Source: Bradyrhizobium sp. CCGB01 (GTDB taxonomy: Bacteria; Pseudomonadota; Alphaproteobacteria; Rhizobiales; Xanthobacteraceae). Taken from it: a stretch of 64,000 nucleotides of DNA. Each line of letters opens with the position of its first letter. The first letter of the stretch is position 1. The stretch is taken from positions 124,001-188,000 of the forward strand of contig NZ_JANADK010000001.1 of assembly GCF_024199795.1 (NCBI RefSeq), written 5' to 3'. Shown piece after piece: positions 1 to 7,939 of the stretch. The translations under genes were made by a program, and so were the position numbers. The notes beneath the pieces were generated by a model that saw only the letters and a program-made list of their open reading frames with translations, did not search any database and was not told the origin of the DNA.

Positions 1-237
1 TGATCTTCTGTCTGCCGACAAGCCACGTATTGCCAAGATGGCACGATCACGATCAGACCTTGGTGGATAGCTGCGCGCGAACACCCCAAGATGGCCCAGT
101 TCATAAGAGCTACCCGTTGCCGCTTGTACGATCTTGGACGACTTCCCACCCGCCGAGTACTTGTGGCGATTCCTACGAAAACCTCGACCCACTTTGCTGA
201 ACCTCTCGCCCCGTAGCTTCGTTATTTAATGTGTTGC

Positions 238-507
238 TCAGCGCGCGTACTCAGACTGCACGCCGGCTGGCGGCAAACGGCCCTCCCGATAGTCGAACCC
301 ACGAGCTTCGGGGATGTAATGGAACATGGCGCTGGGAATCTTCCCCAATTTGGCTCCCCGACTTCCTCTGCAACGCCGTCGGTCGGGGTCGTAACCGACG
401 ACGATTTGGCCTGTGAAGTAAGACAGCGCAGCGGCGGCTGTGGAGGCATCAAAATCCCAGTCGGTCTCGATCAGAGCTCCACAAAATGGTTTGTTATCCT
501 CGGCCAT
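238..507 (-). CDS. hypothetical protein, small
   Basis: An 89-residue frame beginning at an internal ATG (MAEDNKPF...) and ending with a TGA at 240-238. The residue composition looks protein-like (aromatic and acidic residues, a VVGYDPDRRR segment), but I recognise no family. Only a weak AAGAAA precedes the ATG; the frame is open upstream to 609, but that extension has no better start. It lies in the decayed stretch next to the tRNA-Ser gene, so it may itself be a remnant. From 237 to the window edge the minus strand is open in two frames without a usable start, so no gene is called there. Confidence 0.3.
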   Translation of the reverse strand: MAEDNKPFCGALIETDWDFDASTAAAALSYFTGQIVVGYDPDRRRCRGSRGAKLGKIPSAMFHYIPEARGFDYREGRLPPAGVQSEYAR

Positions 508-635
508 GTTTCTTGTGATTCGTAATGTTGCTTGGGCCTTTGCTGACTGACACGCTGTGATTTGTAGGTCAACGCGCCTAAAGGCGAAGTCGGTCGGACG
601 GCAAACCAATCAAAGCTAGGAGCTCCAGGATCGTC

Positions 636-1133
636 ATGAAGGAATGGATTGCTGTGTTAAGAGCTGCTGACGCTGCCGCGCGGTGGCACGTTCACCAGCG
701 ACGCAAAGGCGCAGCTCAAGAGCCCTACAGCTGGTGATTGCGGCCCTCCTGCACGATGCCATCGAAGATCAGGAACTTCCCTACGAGCTCCTTGCAAGAG
801 AGTTTGGAGCCAGGGTTGCCGCGACCGTCGCGGAAGTGACCGATGATAAGTCGCTGGACAAGGCAGAGCGTAAGCGGCGTCAAGTCGAGCACGCGCCGAA
901 AAAGACCGACGCCGCGAAACTCATCAAGCTCGCCGACAAGGCCAGTAACTTGCGCGCGATTGCGTTCGCGCCCTCTCCCGACTGGTCAGTCAAACGCCGC
1001 CTCGAATATATCGATTGGGCCAGGAAGGTTGTTCAGGGCTTGCGGGGGGGCCTCCCTGCATCTCGAGGAACAATTCGATCGGGCAGTCGAGGATGCTGAA
1101 CGGTCGTTGGCCGTTCCCAAATCGCGGACCTGA
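636..1133 (+). pseudogene. HD-domain (p)ppGpp hydrolase-like gene, deleted and frameshifted
   Basis: Remnant of a stand-alone HD phosphohydrolase of the RelA/SpoT-like hydrolase type. It would start at ATG 636 behind an AGGA, giving a family-like N-terminus (HQRRKGAAQEPY) that ends at a TGA at 735-737. The next piece resumes in another frame with the HD box (ALLHDAIEDQ) and continues through a KLADKASNLRAI motif. Roughly 20 residues normally found between EPY and the HD box are missing, so a deletion with frame loss sits near 730. A second break falls in a run of seven G at 1044-1050; with six G the frame would continue into LHLEEQFDRAVEDAERSL and stop at 1133. Its stop lies 12 bases before the next broken gene, suggesting a former operon. 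Confidence 0.8.
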
Positions 1134-1145
1134 GGAGTGCGGGGC

Positions 1146-1916
1146 ATGCCATCGCCAAATCTCCTCCTTCACATCCCCCATAGCTTCGGGCTCATTCCGC
1201 CTGATGAAAGAGCGCAACTTGCTCCTGATGACGGAACGCTGTCGCTCGAGTTGCTTGGTATGACAGATGCATTCACGGACGACCTGTTCCCACTCACGCC
1301 AATCAAGGCTGCGCGGGTGGTATTTCCCGTCAGCCGCCTGATCTGCGACGTCGAACGATTTCCCGACGACGCCGACGAACCGATGGCAGTGCGGGGCATG
1401 GGCGCCGTCTACGTGAAGACAACGGATGGGCGGCCTCTGCGCGAGCATTTGACAGCAGCCGAGCGGGCCCGAGTCATCGAGACCTGGTACCGTCCCCATC
1501 ATAAGAAGCTCACAGATTTGGCGGCGCAGCTGATTGCCGGGGGGGAGGAGCTGCATCATCGTCGATTGCCACAGCTTCTCATCGCGACCTCTGCCGCATG
1601 AACCGGACCAAGACCCGGCTCGGCCGGATATTTGTATCGGAACGGACAATTGGCATATACCCGCACGTTCGCGATGAGCTGGTTGCCGCAGCGTCCGCTG
1701 CCGGATTTTCCGTGCTCATCGATCGTCCCTTTGCCGGCGCCCTGGTTCCTGCAAAGCACTATCAGCGCGAGCCGAGGGTCCAAGCCGTGATGATCGAGGT
1801 CAATCGACGGCTCTACATGGGATGAAGAGACCGGCGAACGACTGCCGGGCTTTGGCGCAATTAGGCAGGCGATTTCGGAGATGTTGGCGCGATGGGTCGC
1901 TATTCCCAATGAATGA
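1146..1916 (+). pseudogene. N-formylglutamate amidohydrolase-like gene, multiple frameshifts
   Basis: Broken member of the N-formylglutamate amidohydrolase (FGase) family, zinc hydrolases that release formate or ammonia from N-acylated glutamate. ATG 1146 follows a GAGGAG. The family N-terminus is visible (LLLHIPHS), then IIVDCHSF with a metal-site histidine, RPFAGALVP, and MIEVNRRLYM near the end. These pieces lie in different frames. Breaks occur in a seven-G run at 1539-1545, near 1662-1668, and at a GGG around 1819-1821; each is explained by one extra base. After the last break the frame reads DEETGERLPGFG and stops at 1916. The accumulated lesions make a functional product unlikely. Confidence 0.8.
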
Positions 1917-2156
1917 AGCGGTGAGCGCTTGCAAATGCGCTGCTCCAGCAACCCGAAGGGCCTTGTGACAACGATTTTCGCGTCGGAGAAAAGTTCGAGA
2001 AGCGCTGCGAAGGTCGAGGGATATTGTTAGCGCTCCCTAAGTGAATCGAACCTTGGATAAGACTTGAGTGCGCTCAACGTTTGAGCGGACGAACAGAAAT
2101 GAACCTGGCGTAGCTTGGGTTCTGGCGGCTCCTCCACCCAATCGCAGATCGTTTTG

Positions 2157-2205
2157 GCGTAAAGGATTCGACCTTAAAAAGGGTTGCTCTAAGCGAATCC
2201 TACGC
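2157..2205. repeat. inverted repeat in the gene-free stretch before tRNA-Ser
   Basis: Arms at 2157-2170 and 2194-2205 pair over 12 bp (GCGTA[AA]GGATTCG against CGAATCCTACGC) with a 23-base spacer. The surrounding stretch 1917-2420 has no frame I can recognise. The word AAGGATTCG occurs again near 2262 and 2290. Nothing else was found in this stretch, and no integrase is visible. Confidence 0.45.
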
Positions 2206-2420
2206 ACTCGCAAACCCGCGGCGCATTGGAACCGGCGGGCCTTCCGGGGCGTGCCCAAGGGCCAAGGATTCGAAGACCGAAAAGTCAAGCAAGGATTCGG
2301 CTGGGTGACGGACGCAAGAGCGATGTATGCTGGGTGCTCCACAAGGGTGCTACACACCGTTTCACCCAAGCCTGCGACATAGCCTTGTTTTGCCGGGGTT
2401 TCCCTAGCTCTTCGGACGCG

Positions 2421-2510
2421 TGGCGGAGAGGGAGGGATTCGAACCCCCGATAGGCTTGCACCTATGCCGCATTTCGAGTGCGGTGCATTCAACCACTCTG
2501 CCACCTCTCC
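2421..2510 (-). tRNA. tRNA-Ser (CGA)
   Basis: The reverse strand folds as a class II tRNA. The acceptor stem GGAGAGG pairs with CCTCTCC, and the anticodon stem CCGCA/TGCGG encloses the loop CTCGAAA with anticodon CGA. A long variable arm follows, then the T-loop GGTTCGAATCC and an encoded CCA (the TGG at 2421-2423). The length with CCA is 90 nt, normal for tRNA-Ser. Its 3' end faces the decayed accessory stretch on the left, the arrangement left by elements that integrate at tRNA 3' ends. Confidence 0.95.
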
Positions 2511-2644
2511 TGAAGGCGCCATATAGGAGCAGGGCCCCTGTGGTTGGGGGCGTTAATAGGCGAGGATGGCTGGCCAGACAAGGCGCGAAAGGGGAAAATC
2601 CGCTGCCTCTTTCACCCGCCGTTCTTCAGCCCGGAGGAACCGCC

Positions 2645-3508
2645 ATGGAGCATCTCACGATCGAGGCTAACGGCGCCAAATTCCACGTGGCTCGCGCTGG
2701 AAGCGGAAAACCGCTGCTTTTGCTGCATGGTTGGCCGGAATTCTGGCTGACCTGGGAGCCGGTGATATCAAGGCTTTCGGACCGATTCATGCTGATCGCG
2801 CCCGATCTGCGCGGCTTCGGCGACAGCGCCAAGCCGGACGGGCCCTTTGGGCCGGACAGCCATGCGGCGGACATGCTGGCGCTGATGGACGGGCTCGGCA
2901 TCGACCGATTCGGCGTCGTCGGCCACGACGTCGGCGGCGCGGTGATGCAGCCGCTGGCCCGGCAGGCCGAGGGGCGGCTAGCCGGGCTGTTTTTCTTCGA
3001 TTTCGTCTATCCCGGCATCGGGCCGCGCATGGCGGCGCCTGATAGGCTCAACCACATCTGGTACCAGTCCTTCCACCAGATGGAGATGGCGCCTGCGCTT
3101 GTCGGTGCGAGCCGGGACAACTGCCGGCTCTATATCAGCCACTTCCTCAAGGGCTGGGCGCATCGCAAGAACGCCTTCGACGATGTCCTCGACGCCTTCG
3201 CCGACAATTTCTTCAAAGACGGCAACCTCGCCGGCGGCTTTGCGCATTATCGCGCCTCACATGCCGGGCGTGTTGCGATGATGAAGGGCGAGGCGCCGCA
3301 AGCGCCGCCGATCAATGTGCCGACCTGCGTGCGCTGGGCCGAGCACGATCCGCTGTTTCCCTATGCCTGGACCGACCGGCTGGGCGAGACGTTCAGCGAG
3401 CTTGATCTCAAGATGTTTCCGGACGTCGGACACTTCCCGCATCGGGAAGATCCCGACCGCGCGGCCGCGGAGATCGGGGCGTTCTTTCAGCGCATCGGCT
3501 GGAGCTGA
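2645..3508 (+). CDS. alpha/beta hydrolase, epoxide hydrolase-like
   Basis: A 287-residue alpha/beta-hydrolase fold protein. Residues 28-33 are HGWPEF, the oxyanion-hole signature of epoxide hydrolases and haloalkane dehalogenases. The nucleophile elbow is GHDVGG with Asp95, so an aspartate nucleophile rather than serine. The acid is likely Asp235 (AEHDPLF) and the base His263 (DVGHFPH). Tyrosines in the lid region, such as Tyr140, could activate an epoxide oxygen, as known for this family; dehalogenase or fluoroacetate-dehalogenase activity is possible too. No signal peptide. ATG 2645 follows GGAGGAACC, which rules out the longer upstream frame that reads through the tRNA. Confidence 0.85.
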   Translation: MEHLTIEANGAKFHVARAGSGKPLLLLHGWPEFWLTWEPVISRLSDRFMLIAPDLRGFGDSAKPDGPFGPDSHAADMLALMDGLGIDRFGVVGHDVGGAVMQPLARQAEGRLAGLFFFDFVYPGIGPRMAAPDRLNHIWYQSFHQMEMAPALVGASRDNCRLYISHFLKGWAHRKNAFDDVLDAFADNFFKDGNLAGGFAHYRASHAGRVAMMKGEAPQAPPINVPTCVRWAEHDPLFPYAWTDRLGETFSELDLKMFPDVGHFPHREDPDRAAAEIGAFFQRIGWS

Positions 3509-3533
3509 ACGCGGCCGAGAAAGATCAGGCGTC

Positions 3534-3623
3534 TCAGCCGCCAAACACGGCCAGGGCCGTGAAAAGAACCGGCAAGGTCCCGAGCCCGACCACAGCGATA
3601 CGAAACAAGAGATCGTTGCTCAT
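3534..3623 (-). CDS. possible small membrane protein (29 aa)
   Basis: A short frame from ATG 3623 to a TGA. The product starts MSNDLLFRIAVV and continues as one hydrophobic segment (GLGTLPVLFTALAVFGG) long enough to span a membrane once. No good ribosome binding site precedes it. It lies between two convergent genes. The strong hydrophobic bias suggests a real small protein, but a frame this short could arise by chance. Confidence 0.3.
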   Translation of the reverse strand: MSNDLLFRIAVVGLGTLPVLFTALAVFGG

Positions 3624-3702
3624 GGCAGGCATTTTAGGCGCGAGAGCGCGACCGGCCAGTGCAGTTTGTGCCAGTATGATCCGCAGGACTTCACGGGCGT
3701 GG

Positions 3703-3764
3703 GAGCGGAAGCTCCGGGGGTGGGACCGCCAGACGCGGTAAACACTGGCGGTCCCGTGCCGCTC
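3703..3764. terminator. stem-loop between convergent genes
   Basis: Inner arms GGGACCGCCAG (3722-3732) and CTGGCGGTCCC (3745-3755) form an 11-bp stem with a 12-base loop; outer GAGCGG (3703-3708) and CCGCTC (3759-3764) can extend it. It is followed by ATTAAAAT rather than a T run. It is placed to stop the minus-strand ROK gene and the plus-strand hydrolase gene. Apart from this and the 29-codon frame, 3509-3879 holds nothing I can identify. Confidence 0.45.
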
Positions 3765-3879
3765 ATTAAAATACTGGCTGGGAAGGGCGGCTTCGCCGGC
3801 CAGGTGAGGCGACGATTCGACCCTAGCGTGCGGCCGGGGCGCTGCAACGCAAACCGGTCCTTAACCTAACCAGTCAAGG

Positions 3880-5004
3880 TTACTCCTTGTCCGCCTTGCT
3901 CTTTTTCTTCCCGTTCTCAGTAGAATCCCGGTCTTTTCCGTTGTCCTTGCGGCGGTTGGTGAAGCGGGCATTGCCGAGCCCGGTGCCGATGGTGAGCACG
4001 CCCCAGCGATCGACGTCCTGCATGAACGGCACTTCGGAGAGGCCCTGAACCACGCCGTCATTGTGCATCAGGATCGCGGTGTCGTGCTCGCCGATCTCAG
4101 GAATGCCTTCGATCAGGCTCGCCGGCAGGTTGAACTTGCTGCTCTCCCAATTGCCCGGCAGGTTCTGCGCGCCCTTCTCGATCGAGCCGTCCGCGTCGAT
4201 CACGCCGGGACAGGCGATGCCGACGAACGGCGCAAGCTTGAAGCCCTCGTTTCCGGCCTCGGTGATCAGCCCCTTCAGCATCTTGATGAGCCGCTTCACC
4301 GCGCCCTCGCGGGTCGGCTCGTCGTCGGCATGACGCCACAGCTCGGATTTCACCACCTTGGCCTTCGACAGGTCCTTTGCCTTCTTCCAGCTGGTTTCCA
4401 CCAGGCCGCAGCGGATGTTGGTGCCGCCGATGTCGACGGCCAGGATGCTGTCATGGGCCTCGAAGATCCAGGACGGCGCCAGATGCAGCGCGCCGAGCAG
4501 GCCGGCTTCGTCGGGGTGATGGCGGATCGGCATCATGTCGATCTTGAAGTCCTCGGCCTTGAGGATGATCTCGGTGCGCGCGATCGCGAGCTCGCCGAGC
4601 CTGGAATCGCGGAAGCCGCCGCCGACCACGATGCGCTCGGTCTTGGCCCAGGCCTTGGTCTTGAGGAAACGCCGCGTGACATAGGCGAGCTCCTGGGCGA
4701 AATCCTCGATCGCGCTGTGCACCACCGCCGAGGCCTCGGTGTCGTCGCCGACTAGGATGGCGTCCAGCGTCTTCTTGCTGATGTTCTCCGACGGCTCCTT
4801 GCCGAACGGATCCTCGCCGGTCTTGCGCAGCGGCTTGCGCCAGCGGTCGAGAATCTCGCGGAATGCGCCCTTGCTGGCGCGATCGCCGAGAAAACCGTCC
4901 TCGTCCTTCATCTCGATATTGAAACTGTCGACGTCCACCGAAGGCAGCCGCGCGGCGCCGTGATGGGCGATGCCCGTCGTCTTGACCAGTTCGTCTGTTG
5001 CCAT
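3880..5004 (-). CDS. ROK-family-like sugar kinase homologue, circularly permuted
   Basis: A 374-residue protein carrying all the sequence blocks of a ROK (repressor, ORF, kinase) sugar kinase but in swapped order. The blocks that end a normal ROK protein come first: IVVGGG at 126-130 and EAGLLGALHLAP at 166-177. The blocks that begin a normal one follow: AVDIGGTNIRCG at 189-200 (phosphate loop), GIACPGVID at 262-270, NLPGNW at 281-286, HND at 314-316 (expected catalytic Asp316) and TIGTGLG at 338-344. A lysine-rich tail ends the protein. The usual ROK zinc cluster (CxCGxxGC) is absent. ATG 5004 was chosen because the upstream extension has no family match. Sugar phosphorylation is inferred from the motifs; the substrate is unknown. 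Confidence 0.85.
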   Translation of the reverse strand: MATDELVKTTGIAHHGAARLPSVDVDSFNIEMKDEDGFLGDRASKGAFREILDRWRKPLRKTGEDPFGKEPSENISKKTLDAILVGDDTEASAVVHSAIEDFAQELAYVTRRFLKTKAWAKTERIVVGGGFRDSRLGELAIARTEIILKAEDFKIDMMPIRHHPDEAGLLGALHLAPSWIFEAHDSILAVDIGGTNIRCGLVETSWKKAKDLSKAKVVKSELWRHADDEPTREGAVKRLIKMLKGLITEAGNEGFKLAPFVGIACPGVIDADGSIEKGAQNLPGNWESSKFNLPASLIEGIPEIGEHDTAILMHNDGVVQGLSEVPFMQDVDRWGVLTIGTGLGNARFTNRRKDNGKDRDSTENGKKKSKADKE

Positions 5005-5143
5005 GGGAGCCCTTGCCCGCTTACCTGTTCCGGCCGGGACAACGGCGCGGGAACCCGTTGGTTGCAAGCCGGCCGCAGATTCGGCCGATGCGCCGGAAGG
5101 GGCTCAAATCCTTCAAATCCGGGCCTTTTCCGCCCGCTTTTCC

Positions 5144-5171
5144 TTGACTCTCGGCGATCGGCGGCTATAAG
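5144..5171 (+). promoter_or_regulatory. putative rplU-rpmA promoter
   Basis: TTGACT at 5144-5149 and TATAAG at 5166-5171 with a 16-base spacer make a good housekeeping-type promoter. It lies about 165 bases upstream of rplU and leaves a long 5' leader. Confidence 0.6.
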
Positions 5172-5180
5172 TCCCACGAC

Positions 5181-5213
5181 CGGCGCGGGGCGTTTCTCGC
5201 GCCGCTTGTTTTT
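5181..5213 (+). promoter_or_regulatory. terminator-like hairpin in the rplU leader
   Basis: CGGCGCG (5181-5187) and CGCGCCG (5198-5204) form a 7-bp all-GC stem with a 10-base loop, followed by CTTGTTTTT. It lies right behind the promoter and in front of rplU, where an attenuator would sit. Whether it terminates transcription is inference. Confidence 0.45.
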
Positions 5214-5337
5214 GCGTGGGTTTTCAAAGGGATAACTCCCGCCCGCACAAAACTCGCATAAACCCATAGCGACTGACAAAAAGCCGGCCCGGACGATTCC
5301 CGTCGCGAGGCCGGGATTTGAACACGGAGAAAAAACG

Positions 5338-5727
5338 ATGTTCGCAGTCATCAAAACCGGCGGCAAGCAATACCGCGTCGTGCCGGATGATGTTCTCGAA
5401 GTAGGCAAGATCGAAGGCGAAGTCGGCTCGATCATACAGTTGAATGAAGTTCTGGTGGTCGGCGGCGACACGCCGATCCTGGGCATTCCGACGGTGGCAG
5501 GCGCCTCCGTTGCGGTCGAGGTGCTCGACCACAAGCGTGGCCCCAAGGTCATCGCGTTCAAGAAGCGCCGCCGCAAGAATTCGCGCCGCAAGCGCGGCTA
5601 TCGCGACGAGATCACGGTTCTGCGCATCTCCGAGATCCTGACGGACGGCGCCAAGCCCACCAAGGGCCCGCGTCCGAAGAAGGAGAAGGTGGCGAAGGAG
5701 CCGGCAAAGGAAGCCGACGCCGCATAA
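5338..5727 (+). CDS. rplU: 50S ribosomal protein L21
   Basis: 129 residues beginning [14 protein letters not shown], the L21 signature, with the conserved basic [15 protein letters not shown] segment that binds 23S rRNA. Bacterial L21 is usually about 103 residues; here a lysine- and proline-rich tail (from about residue 104, [15 protein letters not shown]) extends it, as is common in rhizobia. A GGAGAA lies just before the ATG. It is followed by rpmA, the normal L21-L27 pair. Confidence 0.97.
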   Translation: MFAVIKTGGKQYRVVPDDVLEVGKIEGEVGSIIQLNEVLVVGGDTPILGIPTVAGASVAVEVLDHKRGPKVIAFKKRRRKNSRRKRGYRDEITVLRISEILTDGAKPTKGPRPKKEKVAKEPAKEADAA

Positions 5728-5824
5728 TTTGATCACGCGCAATCACAAATTGATGCGTGGGAAATTGTGAAATGATTCCGTCAAGGAATTGATCTAGAAG
5801 TACGCAGGATTTTGGAGACGAGCC

Positions 5825-6094
5825 ATGGCTCACAAAAAAGCAGGCGGTTCATCGCGCAACGGTCGCGATTCAAAGGGCAAGCGCCTCGGCATCAAGGCGT
5901 TCGGCGGGGAAGTCGTGATTCCCGGCAACATCATTGCGCGTCAGCGCGGCACCACCTGGCATCCCGGCCTTAATGTCGGCATGGGCACGGACCACACTCT
6001 GTTCGCCAAGATCGAGGGTCGCGTCACGTTCCAAGCCAAAGCCAACGGCCGCACCTTCGTATCGGTGCTCCCGCTTGCAGAGGCGGCCGAATAG
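5825..6094 (+). CDS. rpmA: 50S ribosomal protein L27
   Basis: 89 residues starting [20 protein letters not shown], the L27 N-terminus, which reaches toward the peptidyl transferase centre. GGAG lies a few bases before the ATG. It is cotranscribed with rplU across a 97-base gap, and a strong terminator follows the stop. The family's [12 protein letters not shown] block is present. Confidence 0.97.
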   Translation: MAHKKAGGSSRNGRDSKGKRLGIKAFGGEVVIPGNIIARQRGTTWHPGLNVGMGTDHTLFAKIEGRVTFQAKANGRTFVSVLPLAEAAE

Positions 6095-6170
6095 ACGGTG
6101 GACCAAATTTGGAGTCCGCCGGGTCCCTTACCGAACCGGCGGAGTCCAGATCACAGAGATCTAAGGCTCC

Positions 6171-6203
6171 AGGGGAGGCGGGAAACCGGCCTCCCCTTTC
6201 GTT
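6171..6203 (+). terminator. intrinsic terminator after rpmA
   Basis: AGGGGAGGC (6171-6179) pairs with GCCTCCCCT (6189-6197), followed by TTCGTTT. It closes the rplU-rpmA unit. Confidence 0.75.
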
Positions 6204-6246
6204 TGACTAGCTCACTTTTCACTTAGTGACTTTGACGGAGCCGGAC

Positions 6247-6840
6247 ATGTTGCAGGATTTCTCGAGCGTGACCTTGCGGGAGGCGAGACCCAGCGTCGTC
6301 GCCACCGAGCGGCTGACCTTGCGGCGGCCGACTCTCGCCGACGTCAGGACCATCGCCCACCTCGCCAACGACCGCCGTGTCGCGGAAAACACCCGCCGCC
6401 TTCCGCACCCCTATTCGCAGGACGACGCCGTCGAATTCATCCGCGCCACCGCCGTGCTCGGCAGCGAGACCGTGTTCCTGATCGAGCACGACACCGGGCC
6501 GGTCGGCATGGTCGGCATCGACTGCTCCACGCCCGACAATGCCGAACTCGGCTACTGGCTCGGCGTCGAGCATTGGGGCCAGGGCTTTGCCACCGAGGCC
6601 GCGCGGGGCGCGATCGACTTCTTCTTCGAGGAGTTCGAGGATGAGCATCTCTATGCCGGTGCGCGCGTCACCAATCCGGCCTCGCGCAACGTGCTGGAGA
6701 AGTGCGGCTTCCAGTGGAGCGGCGTCCAGCTGCATCGCTTCCTGGCGCTGGGCTCGTCCACGCCGGTCGACTGCTTCCGCCTCTCACGCGGCGTGTGGTC
6801 GTCGCTGAAGAGCTGGAGCAGCGCGCGGCGCGTGAGGTAG
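6247..6840 (+). CDS. GNAT family N-acetyltransferase, RimJ/RimL-like
   Basis: 197 residues with the GNAT fold as used by ribosomal-protein acetyltransferases. RLTLRRPTLADV opens the domain, ELGYWLGVEHWGQGFATEAARG holds the acetyl-CoA loop (strand 4 and the QGxATEA motif), and NPASRNVLEKCGF is the strand-6 signature. The substrate cannot be told from sequence. ATG 6247 is preferred over an upstream in-frame GTG (6226) because ACGGAG lies 7 bases before it. It sits between rpmA and obgE, a usual place for such a gene in Rhizobiales. Confidence 0.88.
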   Translation: MLQDFSSVTLREARPSVVATERLTLRRPTLADVRTIAHLANDRRVAENTRRLPHPYSQDDAVEFIRATAVLGSETVFLIEHDTGPVGMVGIDCSTPDNAELGYWLGVEHWGQGFATEAARGAIDFFFEEFEDEHLYAGARVTNPASRNVLEKCGFQWSGVQLHRFLALGSSTPVDCFRLSRGVWSSLKSWSSARRVR

Positions 6841-6844
6841 GCGC

Positions 6845-6892
6845 CCGCTGTCGTCCCGGGCTCGCGCTACGCGCGCCCCGGGACGACAGCGG
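6845..6892. repeat. palindromic intergenic repeat (GTCGTCCCGGG type)
   Basis: 16-bp perfect arms at 6845-6860 and 6877-6892 around a 16-base loop. It exactly fills the gap between two convergent genes and probably also serves as a two-way terminator. The core GTCGTCCC/GGGACGAC recurs in modified form at 10435-10585. Confidence 0.75.
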
Positions 6893-6894
6893 AG

Positions 6895-7809
6895 CTACGC
6901 CGGCGGATTCACCTCGACACTCTCACGCCCGAGATCACGCTCCCGCAAGTAGATGTAGAACCCGGCGCCGATGATGATGGCGGCGCCGATGATGGTGGCG
7001 ATGGACGGCACGTCGCCGAACACTACGAAGCCGAAGATCACGGCCCAGACGATCATTGAATATTGATAGGGCACCACGACGCTGGCCGGCGCCAGCTTGA
7101 GCGAGCGGTTGACGCAGAACAGCGCCGTCACCGAGACGCAACCCGCCAGCGCGAAGATCATCAGGCTGCCAGGGGTCGGCGGCACCCAGTGGAACGCGGA
7201 CAGCACCGCACCGAGCGAAAACGTGCCGACGAATTGCGACGACGCCATCACGATATCGGGTGTCTTGCGCAGGCTGCGCGTGATCAGCATCAGCGTCGCA
7301 AAGGACAGGCTGCCGCCGAGCGCGATCAGCGCCGGCAGGCTGACCGTCTGCGCCGACGGCCGCAACGCGATCAAGACGCCGCAGAAGCCGATCAGGATGG
7401 CCGTCCAGCGCCGCCAGCCGACCTTCTCGCCCAGGAAGATCGCCGACATCGCGGTGACGAAGATGGGGCCGGCGAGATAATAGGTGATGACGTCGGCAAG
7501 CGGCAGATAGACGGTGGCAAGGAAGAAGGCGGCCACTTCCAGCGTCGACAGCACGACGCGAAACAGCTGCAAGCGCGGCCGCTCCAGATGCAGGAACTGG
7601 TGACGTTGCCGCCAGACCAGCGGCGACAGCAGCAGCAGCGCGGCGCAGGCACGCAGGAACAGCAGCTGCCCGACCGAATACGTCCCGACCAGGAACTTGC
7701 CCATGGCGTCGCCGAACGAGAACATGAAGATCGACAGCACCATCAGTGCAATGCCGGCCAGTCGCGCCGAGCGGTCGTCATAGGCGGAGAGATTCTTGAA
7801 GAGGGGCAT
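6895..7809 (-). CDS. DMT family (EamA) transporter
   Basis: 304 residues, almost wholly hydrophobic, with about ten predicted membrane helices in two EamA repeats of five. The first runs from LAGIALMVLSIFMFSFGDA to about residue 145 and the second from LIALGGSLSFATLML onward. Members export small metabolites or amino acids; the substrate is unknown. The start MPLFKNLS at 7809 was chosen because the upstream extension is not transmembrane-like and would run into the divergent gene's leader. It ends against the palindrome at 6845-6892. Confidence 0.85.
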   Translation of the reverse strand: MPLFKNLSAYDDRSARLAGIALMVLSIFMFSFGDAMGKFLVGTYSVGQLLFLRACAALLLLSPLVWRQRHQFLHLERPRLQLFRVVLSTLEVAAFFLATVYLPLADVITYYLAGPIFVTAMSAIFLGEKVGWRRWTAILIGFCGVLIALRPSAQTVSLPALIALGGSLSFATLMLITRSLRKTPDIVMASSQFVGTFSLGAVLSAFHWVPPTPGSLMIFALAGCVSVTALFCVNRSLKLAPASVVVPYQYSMIVWAVIFGFVVFGDVPSIATIIGAAIIIGAGFYIYLRERDLGRESVEVNPPA

Positions 7810-7939
7810 TGGCGCCGTTTTAATCACGTGGACGCGGCGGACAAGCCCGCATCTGCCGATTGAACGGATTGTCGCACTCTTCGCGGCGCGATAGCGATAG
7901 GCGTCAGCCCAACCAAAGAGCCAGGAAAAGAGCCAGGAC

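Noticed and set aside
2037..2522. 161-codon minus-strand frame containing VAEWLNAPHSKCGIG
   Set aside because: This is the translation of the tRNA-Ser gene, a well-known false ORF.
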